64,000 bases of DNA from Udeniomyces pyricola (lineage: Eukaryota > Basidiomycota > Tremellomycetes > Cystofilobasidiales > Mrakiaceae). Of the stretch, positions 23,479-33,840 are shown piece after piece. Each line of letters opens with the position of its first letter. Position 1 is the stretch's first letter. Location of the stretch: assembly GCA_039545295.1 (NCBI GenBank), contig BCIK01000008.1, forward strand, positions 186,001 through 250,000. The letters run 5' to 3'. A program made the position numbers and the translations under genes. Under the pieces are notes generated by a model. That model did no database searches and was not told the DNA's origin. It saw nothing but the letters and a program-made list of their open reading frames with translations.

Positions 23479-24995
23479 ATGTCGACGACGATTCCGAAGG
23501 GCGGTCAACTCGCTCCCTCAGCCGGCTCTCTCGCCCAATTTAAGCAAGCACTTCATCAGTTTCAAGGTGGACCGACCTCGTTCGCAGCGGCCATTGCCGC
23601 CCGGATTCGACCGACGGAAGCCGCCATCTCAGATGACGGAAAGTCGGTAAGGACCGTGGTGGAATGCGAGGTCATGCCTGGTGGGTGATGGCGTGAATCT
23701 GGCACATCAAAAGGGAGAGAGAAAGAGGAGGGGACTTTACGCTGAGAGGTTGATCAACTTCAGATCAAAGGCGATCGCTGCGAAAGAAGACTAACGTTTG
23801 TATTTTCTGGTTTGGGTTGGTTTCTGTTCCCTTTTCTTCTTTTTTTATTTTTTTATCTCTTTGGTTTGGGTCTGCGTTGGTTCGGGGACTCTGACGAACC
23901 TCGTCATAGATATGTGCAACATGAGTGAGGATTTGGGTGTTTCTTAAAGCTTCTTTTTGATATCACAAGCTATCATAGACTAGATCTACCGACCGCGGCC
24001 GAGCTGACAATCTTGACTTCATGTTTCCTCCTTTCGGGCCTCTCTTCCAACGTCCTTCTTTTGACGACCTCTCGACGTTGGTGTCGGATCTCGGGTGTTT
24101 GTCGGTCTGTCGATTCAGGCGATATGATGCATGGAGGATGCGGCGGGTTTCTCGTTGACTAGTCAGTACGATCTTTTGTCATCAAAATTAGCTGCATCCT
24201 TTCTCAAACTCCCCTGATGGATCTGGATCATGCGATTTATGGGAGAAGGAACCACTGTGTTGATCGATTCATTTCTTGGGTTTGGCATGTCTGTATAATG
24301 GACCAATATGGACTTTTGACAGTCTGACGTCGGCTGTCCTGCTCTTCATCCCGGATTCGTGGAAGTACTCGGGCGTCACTCGTAAGGACAAGTCATACAT
24401 CATTTCTCACACACACCCACACACACCCACACACACACACGTCTCGTTCAAAAGATGAGCTTAATTCTTATTCTTGGCTGGGTTTGTTCCATGACGATTG
24501 TACATAGATTCCCTCCATATCGTTTACCATGCCGCTGCTCCTCTGTGAGTCTTCTTCCCCAGCCCTGCCCGGCTCTGATGCCTGCGTTGGTATCCTGACC
24601 AATCCGTCGTTACTCATGCATGACTCACGTAAACCGACATTTTCTGACCCGACGTTCTTGCGCGTGGGGTTAATCCTCTTCATGCTCTCCTCTGACGGTG
24701 ACGACGGATGTTTAGAGGTTCGACGATCCGCGTCATTTCAACCATCATGAACGTTGGGACCCGGTTCGGCAACACCCGATGTGAGATTGTCGATGCCCAA
24801 ACGGGACGACTGCTCATCTCGGGATTTCAATCGAAAGCGGACATCTTTACCCCTAAGAAACGATCGGACTCTGTCGAGGGTCAGGGAGGGGAAGGGAATG
24901 GTCGGGAGGAGGGGAACAAGGGGACGCGGGTCGATAAGGCGCTACGTCAAGCAGGGAGGGATAGCGTTCCGTCGGAGAGAAAGGCGAAGCTGTGA
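23479..24995 (+). CDS. Hotdog-fold thioesterase (ACOT13/PaaI-like)
   Basis: Predicted acyl-CoA thioesterase of the 4HBT hotdog superfamily. Exon 1 encodes MSTTIPKGGQLAPSAG..., ending SDDGKSVRTVVECEVMP. A 15-nt exon (23910-23924) gives D-M-C-N-M, and the next exon gives SDMMHGGCGGFLVDY with the HGG motif of the active-site helix. LTSAVLLFIPDSWKYSGVT and HSLHIVYHAAAPL follow from separate small exons. The last exon gives GSTIRVISTIMNVGTRFGNT, the beta strands RCEIVDAQTGRLLISGFQSK, and a basic/Gly-rich tail. Several exons are under 60 nt, and only the first and last are visible as long open frames. A CA-type repeat at 24409-24440 lies in an intron. The family call is firm by motif order; substrate is unknown. 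Confidence 0.82.
23910..23924 (+). other. 15-nt microexon in the thioesterase gene
   Basis: atatgtgcaacatga, flanked by AG and gtgagg, supplies D-M-C-N-M between EVMP and SDMMHGGC, as expected upstream of the HGG motif. Confidence 0.75.
24409..24440 (+). repeat. CA-rich microsatellite
   Basis: (CA)n interrupted by CCC, within a thioesterase intron. A similar CA tract is at 17046-17075 in PDB1. Confidence 0.9.
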
Positions 24996-25411
24996 GCATC
25001 ATGTCATGATGAGAGTCATCAAATGAGGTGTTTTATGTATACAGATATATATGCAAGCACGGGTTGAGGATGAGGATGTGTGACACGAGGCAAGGCATGA
25101 GACAATATTGAATATATGCATGTCAGGTGAGGGGTTAGTGACGATGATGATAAAGAAAGCTAGATTTGGCTCAGGTGACCATAAATTGAATCCAATCAAA
25201 CCATTTGGATGATGAACTCGAGTTGAACAAACTCGGAGTGATTGCGCGGTGATCAACCCCTTTTACGGACGTCCCAACTCGCAACTCGCAACCTACGGAG
25301 CTGGCCTCTCTCTCTCTGTCTTTGGTCCCCCTTCCTACGCCTCGACTACATTCCCTTGGCAATCCTTGCTGCTACCACTGCTTCAGTCACCCCTCTAGCC
25401 CATCTAAAGCC
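24996..25411. other. Intergenic, thioesterase to AFG1
   Basis: About 0.4 kb of 3' UTR and promoter; the last 100 bases are C/T-rich. Nothing else seen. Confidence 0.5.
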
Positions 25412-28270
25412 ATGTCTCGAACCCTCCTCCGATCCTCAACGCCCGCCATCCTCCGACGCACACGTCCGGCTGTCGTCACCCTCTCCCTCCGGAGCGCGAT
25501 ACCCGGCAGAATTCGGCTCTCCTCTTCGTCTCCTGCTTCGACCTTCCTTTCGCACGATTCTCCCCTTAATCGGTACGACGCCCTCGTCGCCGTCGGCACG
25601 CTCAACAATGATAACCATCAGCGAGAAATCATTGCCAACCTCGAGAAACTTCATGATCAGCTCGAGAGCTACCACCCTCCCCCCGTCCCGACGCGCTTGC
25701 CAGGTGGAGAAGGAGGCGGATTCGTGCGTCTTTCTTTCTATAGCTTTCGTTGAAACAAAAACAAAGAAAGATTGAGGTCGGATGATTACCTGACATGGAA
25801 TGCAAGACTATATGCGTAGAGACTCACCCTTCTTTCGGTCTCGTGTCTGGTCCATATGTCCCTCTTTTCTTCCCTCCCCTCCCCTTGCTTTCGAATGTTC
25901 GTCCTGCGCGTATCATGACGTTACCCTCCGCAGCTCTCCCGACTTTTCCGCGGCGGTGCCTCAAGCAAGGATGACAGCAGTGGGAAATCACTCACCATCC
26001 CAGAAGATAGTCCTCGGGGAGTCTACATGTATGGCAGTGTCGGAACTGGCAAGTCGTGCGGATTCTTTCCTTACCTGTTCTCATTGAGTCCTGATGTTTA
26101 CGATTTATATCCCTTGGTGTACTCGTGAATTCTGACACTTTATTTGGGCTGGACCTGGCATGGGACTGATGACAGGATGTTGATGGATGTCTTTCATTCG
26201 ACTCTGCCCGAGCATTTCATGAGCTCGCGGCGACGTGTTCACTTTCATGCATTCATGTACGTCAAACTCCCATACCGTTCTCCTTCCCTTTGCTTCAACG
26301 TTCATCTCTAGATCGTATATCAGTTCCTGAAACCGTCAGCTGACAAGGCACGTCTTCGTCGTCTACAGGATAGATGTCCATAAGCGTAACCACGCGTACA
26401 AGCAAAAAGTCGGGAACCACGGAGATCACATGGGTGAGGTCGCTCGAGACCTAGCCAAAGAGGCGAGCATCCTATGCTTTGATGAGTTCCAGGTTCGTGA
26501 TCGGGCCTCATCCATCGCGTTATGTTCTTTTGTTTTATGAGTTAGCGAGAAGAGACTGATCCGTCTGTTTGCTTTTGATTCTTTGTTCTTTCTTTCCTTT
26601 TTTTTTGTCGATCTTCTTTGCGACGTTTGCTACAGGTTACCGACATTACCGATGCCATGATCTTACGAAACCTCCTTGAGAGGCTGATGGGTTACGGTGT
26701 GGTCATTGTTATGACCTCCAAGTCAGTTTCCTCTCTTCTTTCTTCTTTCCTTCTTGTATTACTACGTGGGAATATAGAATTTGCCCTGCTCACCACGCGC
26801 CTGTTCATGACTTGTTTTTGGCCGGGGTCAGCCGACATCCTGATCAGCTCTACAAGAACGGTCTTCAACGCGAGTCTTTCATCCCCTGCATCGAGCTCAT
26901 CAAGGAGAGGCTCGAGGTCGTCGACCTGACAGGCGAAGGTGAGAAATTCCTCTGCTGATCTACGCTTGATCTCGTTTCGTACGCCATTTGGTGTTTGGGA
27001 GTCAATGAAGGAGATTCCTATTTTCGATTTACATACTTTGCAGCCTCATGTTGACTTGGCTGGTGTATCATCGTTTCCTCTTATTCGTTCGCCTTGGATT
27101 CGTTGATCAGATTATCGCAACGTTCCTACTGCCCACAAAAAAGTGTACTATGAATCAACGCTGCCGTCGGAACGCAAAGCCTTCAAGGCGGCCTTTGACG
27201 TCCTGACGTCATCGCCTTTTGCGCCGGCCGTCAAGTATGACCGCGAGATCGAGGTTTGGGGTCGCAAGCTCCGCGTGCCAAAATCGTCGAGCGTCGGAGG
27301 GGGCATCGCATGGTTCACGTTCCAGGACTTGTGTGGAGGTTTCCGAGGCGCGGCGGATTACATTGAAGTTACCAAGCAGTTTGGCACGATCTTTGTGAGT
27401 TTGGTTTCCTTATCGGGTATAGCTTGGCGTGGAGAAAATCTTGACCTTGATACTTGTTCTGTCGGTGGTAGGTTGAAGCGATCCCCAAGATGAACCTCGA
27501 CACCAAAGATCAGGCCCGGCGCTTTATCACGTTCATCGATGCCTGTTACGAATCTAAAGTCAGTTTTCTCGACACTCTACTTATTTCGTGGTATCTCTTT
27601 ACTGTCTAAATACTCGAAAGGAGGCTCGGCTGCGAGTCGAGGGCAGATTGAGGGGAATAAAAGATGATTATCTACTTTGTTCCAGACGTCACATATTCAC
27701 ACCTTCCTTGTTACCACTCATGCTCATGTCTCGCCCTTTTCCCGTTCTTGCCTTCACCTGATATTTTTGCTTGAGCAGACTAAGCTTCTGTTGCTGGCAG
27801 ATGCACCGATGCATGACATCTTCTCGGGCGAGTCTTCAGAAGGTCAAGGCATGCCTGAGATGTCGGCGGGACTTCGAGGAGGTATGTTGGGATACGTTCC
27901 GTTTCTTTCCTTATCTTTTTTTTATTTTTATTTTTTACCTATCTTCCGTTCTCCTCTTTCTTCTGATAGATGGCTTGTCAGACTGACGTTCTCCACATCC
28001 TATTTTCTTTTTTTTTCTTTTTCTATATTTGAATTTTTCTTTTCATCTTCATCTTCGTTTTCTCGTGACGCGTTCCTCGAACGCTTGGGCTGCTCGGTCG
28101 CAGTTCTCGACGAGTTGGCGATCCCAGGTCAATCGGAACAAGGGCTAGCGTCCATGTTCACGGGTGAGGAGGAGGTGTTTGCATTCAAGCGATGCGTTAG
28201 TCGGTTAACGGAGATGGCGGGCGAGCGATGGGCAGGTCTGAGTTCGATGGGGAACTTGGGATCGAAATGA
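25412..28270 (+). CDS. AFG1: AFG1/LACE1-type mitochondrial AAA ATPase
   Basis: Mitochondrial inner-membrane P-loop ATPase that helps degrade or handle respiratory-chain subunits. The N-terminus MSRTLLRSSTPAILRRTRPAV is a strong presequence, followed by RYDALVAVGTLNNDNHQREI. Walker A is YMYGSVGTGKS, followed across an intron by MLMDVFHSTLP. Then HFHAFMIDVHKRNH, Walker B ILCFDEFQVTDITDAMILRN, and the sensor region VVIVMTSNRHPDQLYKNGLQRE-type segment with FIPCIELIKERLEVVDL. The C-terminal half has the family's DYRNV, FTFQDLCGGFRGAADYIEV, AIPKMNLDTKDQARRFITF and TEEEVFAFKR-like (TGEEEVFAFKRCVSRLTEM) segments. All ATPase motifs are intact. About ten exons. Confidence 0.95.
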
Positions 28271-28699
28271 ATGAGACGTATACTAGTTGTAGCTGGCATG
28301 ATGCTTGGAAAGCGGCACTCATTTATATGGACGTGGATGATGAAAGCCAAAAGGACTCGCGAAGCGGGAAAACGGCCGTCAAGGGTATGATGCATGATGT
28401 TGAACGTATATATACTAAATCATGTATGTAAATGCTGCGTATGATATATACATGCATGATTTATTATCATACGCAGCATTTACATACATGATTTATCACA
28501 GGACAAAATGAATTGGAAATCTAATCGCCTCCTGCGATTCTCATGGGCGTCGGAGAAGGCCTCTCGATCATTCTCTCTTGATCATCTCAATCTCTCGTGC
28601 GTCCGTCCATCATCGATTCTATCAGTCCAGCCTCTCCATTTTCCACCCAAATCCTCCTTCCCATCTTGTACCTCTGAAGCCATCTCTCTCTCATCCAGC
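28271..28699. other. Intergenic, AFG1 to HDAC copy 1
   Basis: Holds the AFG1 3' UTR, the 31-bp inverted repeat at 28416-28495, and a C/T-rich promoter for the first HDAC. No gene seen. Confidence 0.6.
28416..28495. repeat. Perfect 31-bp inverted repeat (hairpin), 18-nt loop
   Basis: The arm 28416-28446 (begins taaatcatgtatgtaaatgc) is the exact reverse complement of 28465-28495. The loop 28447-28464 is AT-rich. It starts 146 bases after the AFG1 stop and ends 205 bases before the HDAC ATG. It encodes nothing and has no obvious T-tract terminator or target-site duplication. Confidence 0.95.
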
Positions 28700-31600
28700 A
28701 TGGATGTCGACATGGCCCCTCCTCCGACGCCCAACCCTCCCGACACTGCACGCGACGCAAAGGATCAACCCACCCGGACCGTCAAAGGCAGCAAGGTCGC
28801 GTAGTAAGCCTAGTGTCTCTCTCTCTCGCTTGCGCGATATTCCCTTGACTCCTTACACTGTCTGACGCGTCTCTGGCCTGTTTTTTTTTTTTTTTTTTTC
28901 AGTTACTATGACCGTTAGTAGCATCTTCTTCTGCTCGGCCATTTCCGATATGAGCTTTGGTTTCCAGATCCAAGGATGTCGACCCTTTCCTCTGTCATCA
29001 TCTACCGCGTCCGGGTCCAAAGTTCGCATGGCCGGATCGGATGGGTCGGTCCTCATTGCATGTCGCCCCATCCCTCCCCATCTTTTCTGCATCTTGGGGC
29101 TGTATAAAATCATCCCCTTTCTCAACATTCCAAAGCATCTCTTATGGCGTACCCATAGAGATTGTGAACGATGGATCGAATCAACGTGCCTTTTTGGGAC
29201 CTCATGTTGAAGGGAGTAAGGGGGAGGCATCACAGAATCGAGATGCAGCCTTTCCTTCTTTCCCCCCTTTTCCTCGCGTTCACGTGGCCGCCCTTCCTTC
29301 CTTGGCCACGCTCGTATATTGCTCTAGATCTCGACTGGCTGACATGTTAATCTGCTCTGGTATTGAATTGATGTAGACGACGTGGGAAACTACAACTTTG
29401 GACTGTGTGAGTGATGTCACTCCTCGTTTGATGGCTTGATCGACCCTTGTTGCTGCTGCTCGCACACTCGACAGGCATGTCCGCAGCTAATTTTTCTCTT
29501 TCGCGCCTTATCCTCCCACGATTCCGTCCCCTTCACCTGTCGTTGGCCATAGACCACTACATGCGACCTCATCGGATGAGAATGGTTCACAATCTGGTCA
29601 CTAACTATGGCCTCTTGGACCGGATGGACTGCTTCGTAAGTCGAGGAAACCACCCACCACAGCCCTTTGAGAACCACTCTCTCGCTCTCTCTACTGGCTT
29701 TTTGTTGTGCTGTTTCTTCGTCTCCTTCCTCGCTCCCTTTTACCAAGAAACGAGCTCCTCTATTGATCCTGACTTGAACTTGGATATCTGTTTCGTTTTT
29801 TTTTCCTCGATGGTCGATGTAGCGTCCGACGAGAGCGAGCAACACCCAGCTCACTCGGTTTCACACGGACGAATATATTGAGTTCCTGGAGAAAGTCACG
29901 CCCGAGACCGTAGAAACACTTACCGGGAGAGGAGATCGATGTTAGTCCTCCTCGTTCCGCCCTCCTCCTTCACTAAGCGACCATGCTGCTTGTCCCTCAT
30001 TCTCGGGCGTGTCTGATCTGTATCGGTTCTCCCTTTTGGGTTGGGTGACTTGGTTCTCAGTCCTTACGGGTCCGGATTGTCCAGCGTTCGAAGGGCTCTA
30101 TGAGTTCTGCTCCATCTCGGCTGGAGGATCTATTTGTTCGTCACGTTTCCCTTCATCCTTTGCAGGCTCCTTTAGGATACTCAAGGCTTCGTTGGAGCTC
30201 CCTCATCAGCAACAGAGGATCGAGACTTTTCTTCTTCTTCTTCTTCTTCTCGTTCTGACTTTATCCCTCCTCCGTCCCTCTCGTCTCGGTCAAATAAGGC
30301 GCAGCTGAACGGTTAAACTCGGGTGCTGCCGATACGTGTATCAATTGGTCCGGGGGACTGCATCATGCCAAGAAGAGGGAAGCTTCTGGGTTCTGCTACG
30401 TCAATGACATCGTCCTTGGAATTCTCGAGTTGCTGAGGTGATTCGCACCTCTCTCTCTTTTCTTGTTCTTCTTCTGAACGGATCACTGCGAGTAGGGGAG
30501 ATAGCATCGCACATGACCATGCGTAAGCTGACTCCTATTTTCTGTCGCTTCGGTTATCACCTCCCCACCTCCTCCCCCCTTTCCACCGTACTCTTCTGCT
30601 CTGTTCCAGATATCATCCCCGAGTGCTTTACATCGACATCGACGTTCACCACGGCGACGGGGTTGAGGAAGCGTTCTACTCGACCGATCGCGTCATGACG
30701 GCGAGTTTCCACAAGTTTGGCGATTTCTTTCCGGGAACGGGCGATGTCAGGGTCAGTCCTCACAACCCTGCCATGTCGTTCTTCCTCTTCCTTTTTTTTT
30801 GGCGCGGATGCCGAGCATGTGGCTGGCAGGACTGAGTAGACAAGTCGTCGCGCTTCTTGTGTGTATCTTACCTAACGCTTGAGCACGCTTGGCTGTCTGT
30901 TTTTTTTTCACCGGTTTCACAAACCATCAGGACACCGGTATCGGGAAAGGAAAGGCGTATGCGGTCAATGTACCCCTCCGAGATGGCATCAACGACGAAT
31001 CGTACAAGAGCATCTTTGAACCAGTCAGTCGGGATTTCGTTCGCTTCTCTAAGTTCTGTTCATCCTCGATTCGGAGATGCTTTTTTTTCCCTTTCTTTTT
31101 TTTTTCTGGCCAAGATCGATGTGGATCATCATCCTTTTTCGAGAATTCTTCCTCTTAGCACCGTATCTTATTCTTTGCGGAAATGTTCTATCTTCTTGTC
31201 TTCTTCCTTGCTTTGTCGCGGTCAGGTGATTCAACATATCATGGACTGGTACCGACCATCCGCTATCGTTCTCCAATGCGGAGCGGATTCTCTCGCTGGT
31301 GACAAGCTGGGCCCGTTCAACCTGTCCCATCGGGGTCACGCCTCATGCGTCGAGTTCGTCGCCAAATTCGGCCTTCCGCTTATGATCTTAGGTGGGGGAG
31401 GGTATACCGTAAGAAACGTCGCGAAAACTTGGACTTATGAGACCGGGTTGCTGTTAGGGGAGGAATTGGACGCACATATGCCGTATAATGAATAGTACGT
31501 TCTTCCTTCCCCTATTTTTCCTTCTCTCTTTTTTTTTTTCTTTTTCTTTCTTCCTCTCTTCATTTTGTGGTGTGCGTTTGTTTTTGTTTCCTCGGTCGTT

Positions 31601-32995
31601 GACGGAAATAACCTGGGTCGGTTTTCGTGGTGGGGTTCTTTCTTGTTCCGTCTTACGCCCGCCAGCATGGAATACTTTGGTCCTCGGTTCAAACTCGAAG
31701 TGTTGGAAACCAACATGCCAGATTACAACGAGCCCGAGTTCTTGAATAACCTCAGGTGCGTGCTATTGGTTTGCCCGAATGAAGAAGAAGGGAAGACGAA
31801 GAAAGGAGAGAAGATCGATCATAATCGTTTCTCTCTCATGCTTCGTTGTCATTCATTGATTCTGCGGCCATGTACATTTTCCACTAACCTTGCAATTTTT
31901 TATTTTTTTTTCGATTGGTTCTCTATCTACATCTCTCTTTGATGCCTTGTCTTTCCACTTGTTGGACCATGGATCTTCAGAAATCGAGTCATTGACAATC
32001 TTCGTTCGATGCCATTCGCGCCGTCGGTTGGGATGCAGCATGTGCCATCGGTCTCGCTCGGCAAAACGACCGGTCACTCGGCCATGTTCTTTGGCGGAGG
32101 GCTTCTAGCCGGCGGAAATGGAAAGGATGAAGATGAGGATGAAGACGATAGCGATATTGAAGTTCAGATCCAACGTGCGTGGCCGAGACTTAACTTTTAA
32201 TCTTACTCCCCTCCCCCCCTTTCCGAATTCTTTCGTCCCTCTTTCCCTGCTTTTCCCCCAAGATGTTGGCTTATATTGACGACCCGCTTCACCTCCTTCT
32301 CGATTTGTTTTTGTTTTTGTTTCTGTTTTTGGTTTTTCTTTCGTTTAGAGCGATTACGCTCGCTCGCGACGGCCCCTCCTGCCAAACAACGATCTAGCTC
32401 GAAATCGGCGCCATTCACGAGCAAACCGACGCGACGAAACCCGTCGCCTGATTTCTCGTCGGATGACGACGACGATCTCGACCCGAGCGGCGGGGATGAT
32501 GACAGTCACTGGAACGACCCTCTGTATCCGCATCACTCCCATCGACGGCATCGGAGGCCGAAGAACTTGGGCAACGCGACGATGGCGGAGAAGATTGAGA
32601 TGTTGTTGGAGGAGAGGCATGGTGGGTCGAAGCGGACCCGGGAAGGATTCGTATCGGTTGAAGCTGAAGGAGGAGGAGGAGGAGGGGTCGATTTCTTTGC
32701 GGGGATGAGAAGTTTGAGTGGGAATAGCAGTCGGAGGAGCAAAGAAGATAGAAGGGGGAGTTATCAGGGTGACATGGCCGATCAGGTAGAGGTAGGGGGA
32801 GCCAGAAATGGGAGTGGGAGAGAGAAGAAGTCAACGACGGGAACCGCTCGTCATATCGGGAGAGGAGGACAGAGGAAGAAACGCAACTTTTTCAACTTCC
32901 AACCCGGAGGTAGTGGAATATCGGGCGGAGGGATGATTGAGAGAGGGAGGGGGATTCATAGTAGAGGGGAGGATGAGGAAGATTTGGATGACTGA
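28700..32995 (+). CDS. Class I (Rpd3-type) histone deacetylase, tandem copy 1
   Basis: Zinc-dependent lysine deacetylase expected in Rpd3/Sin3-type nuclear complexes. The start [19 protein letters not shown] leads to [17 protein letters not shown], where YYYDH depends on an 11-nt exon at 28903-28913. Catalytic elements are present: [19 protein letters not shown] (His pair), [16 protein letters not shown] (zinc Asp and His), [12 protein letters not shown] (zinc Asp), GGGGYTVRN (catalytic Tyr). The core ends near [20 protein letters not shown] long disordered acidic/basic tail follows, with [22 protein letters not shown] and a terminal DEEDLDD. The usual GHPMKPHR motif reads YHYMRPHR here by the only workable splice. 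Introns lie largely at the same places as in the downstream copy, with unrelated sequence. Confidence 0.95.
28903..28913 (+). other. 11-nt microexon in HDAC copy 1
   Basis: ttactatgacc, preceded by a long T tract and AG and followed by gttagt. It completes K-V-A-Y-Y-Y-D-H-D-V-G-N. The same 11 bases recur as an exon at 34080-34090 in copy 2. Confidence 0.9.
30620..30747 (+). repeat. 128-nt exon segment identical to 36167-36294
   Basis: Every base from cgagtgctttacatcg to gaacgggcgatgt matches the second HDAC copy. It encodes [19 protein letters not shown] to GTGDV of the active site. The adjoining introns do not match. Confidence 0.95.
31226..31360 (+). repeat. 135-nt exon segment with one mismatch to 36744-36878
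   Basis: Identical from gtgattcaacatatc to ccgttcaacctgtcccatc, then one g/t difference (Arg in copy 1, Leu in copy 2), then 28 identical bases. Encodes [19 protein letters not shown] through CVEFV. Confidence 0.95.
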
Positions 32996-33840
32996 TGATA
33001 TATCTTGTATCTTTCAGTACAATCCCGTTGCTCCCTTTGCCCCTTTCCTCTTTTCTTGTGCGTTTCGCGATCGTTTGACTAGCTGTAATCTGTTCCATTT
33101 GATTCTTTGCCTCGTATCTTTTCCTATGGCCATGATGGAACGACAGTATATGTTCCTTCTATTCGATTGTGAACCGATGAGATACGTAGTACTGCGGTTT
33201 TCGACCTCTGTTCTTTTTGCCTCGGTCCAGGGCGCCAGTATGACACGCTCGGCTCGTGGTCTGGCTGTACGTACGTAGTGAGACGTCGAATGCTAACCCA
33301 TGAGTGACTGACACTGAAAGTGTGAGGCAAGATTGATCGAGAGCTATACGATTGAATGAGGTCTGGAACCTAGCTATATGCATGTACTAGCTGCAGCTGC
33401 TCGTGACGAATGAAGACGCGAATGAAAGGTGACGGAGAATTGTGGCATCGATCGACGGCGCTTGCCATTATGCACAACCTGGAATCCGGATGCATCCGGC
33501 AAAAAAAGAACAAAAACTGGCTACTCTCCGCACACACATACATATAGCCCAAGCTCTGGATTGGTGCGAGAAAAAAAAAACACCCCGCTAAAAGCCAAAC
33601 AAGCAGACAGGTCGAGGAACGAGCTGGCCGATTAAAAAAAGGCAGAATAATCATCTCCCTCGGCGGACCCGGTTGGATTGAAACGACTCGCTCATCAAGC
33701 AACCACCACCCATCGCCCGCTCCTCCTCGTCTTTCTCCCCTTCCCCCTCGTCCCCTCACCCCAGTCCCTACGGTCGCCCGCGCCCATCGTTCCGCACCTG
33801 CCCTAAGAAAAATTAAAAATAGAGGAACACCTTATCTCCC
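32996..33840. other. Intergenic between the two HDAC genes
   Basis: About 0.85 kb. 3' UTR of copy 1 then a C/T-rich promoter for copy 2. No open frame with recognisable motifs and no evident repeat linking the copies. Confidence 0.5.

Noticed and set aside
24409..24440. CRISPR-like or telomeric repeat
   Set aside because: Simple CA microsatellite without spacers; no telomere motif.
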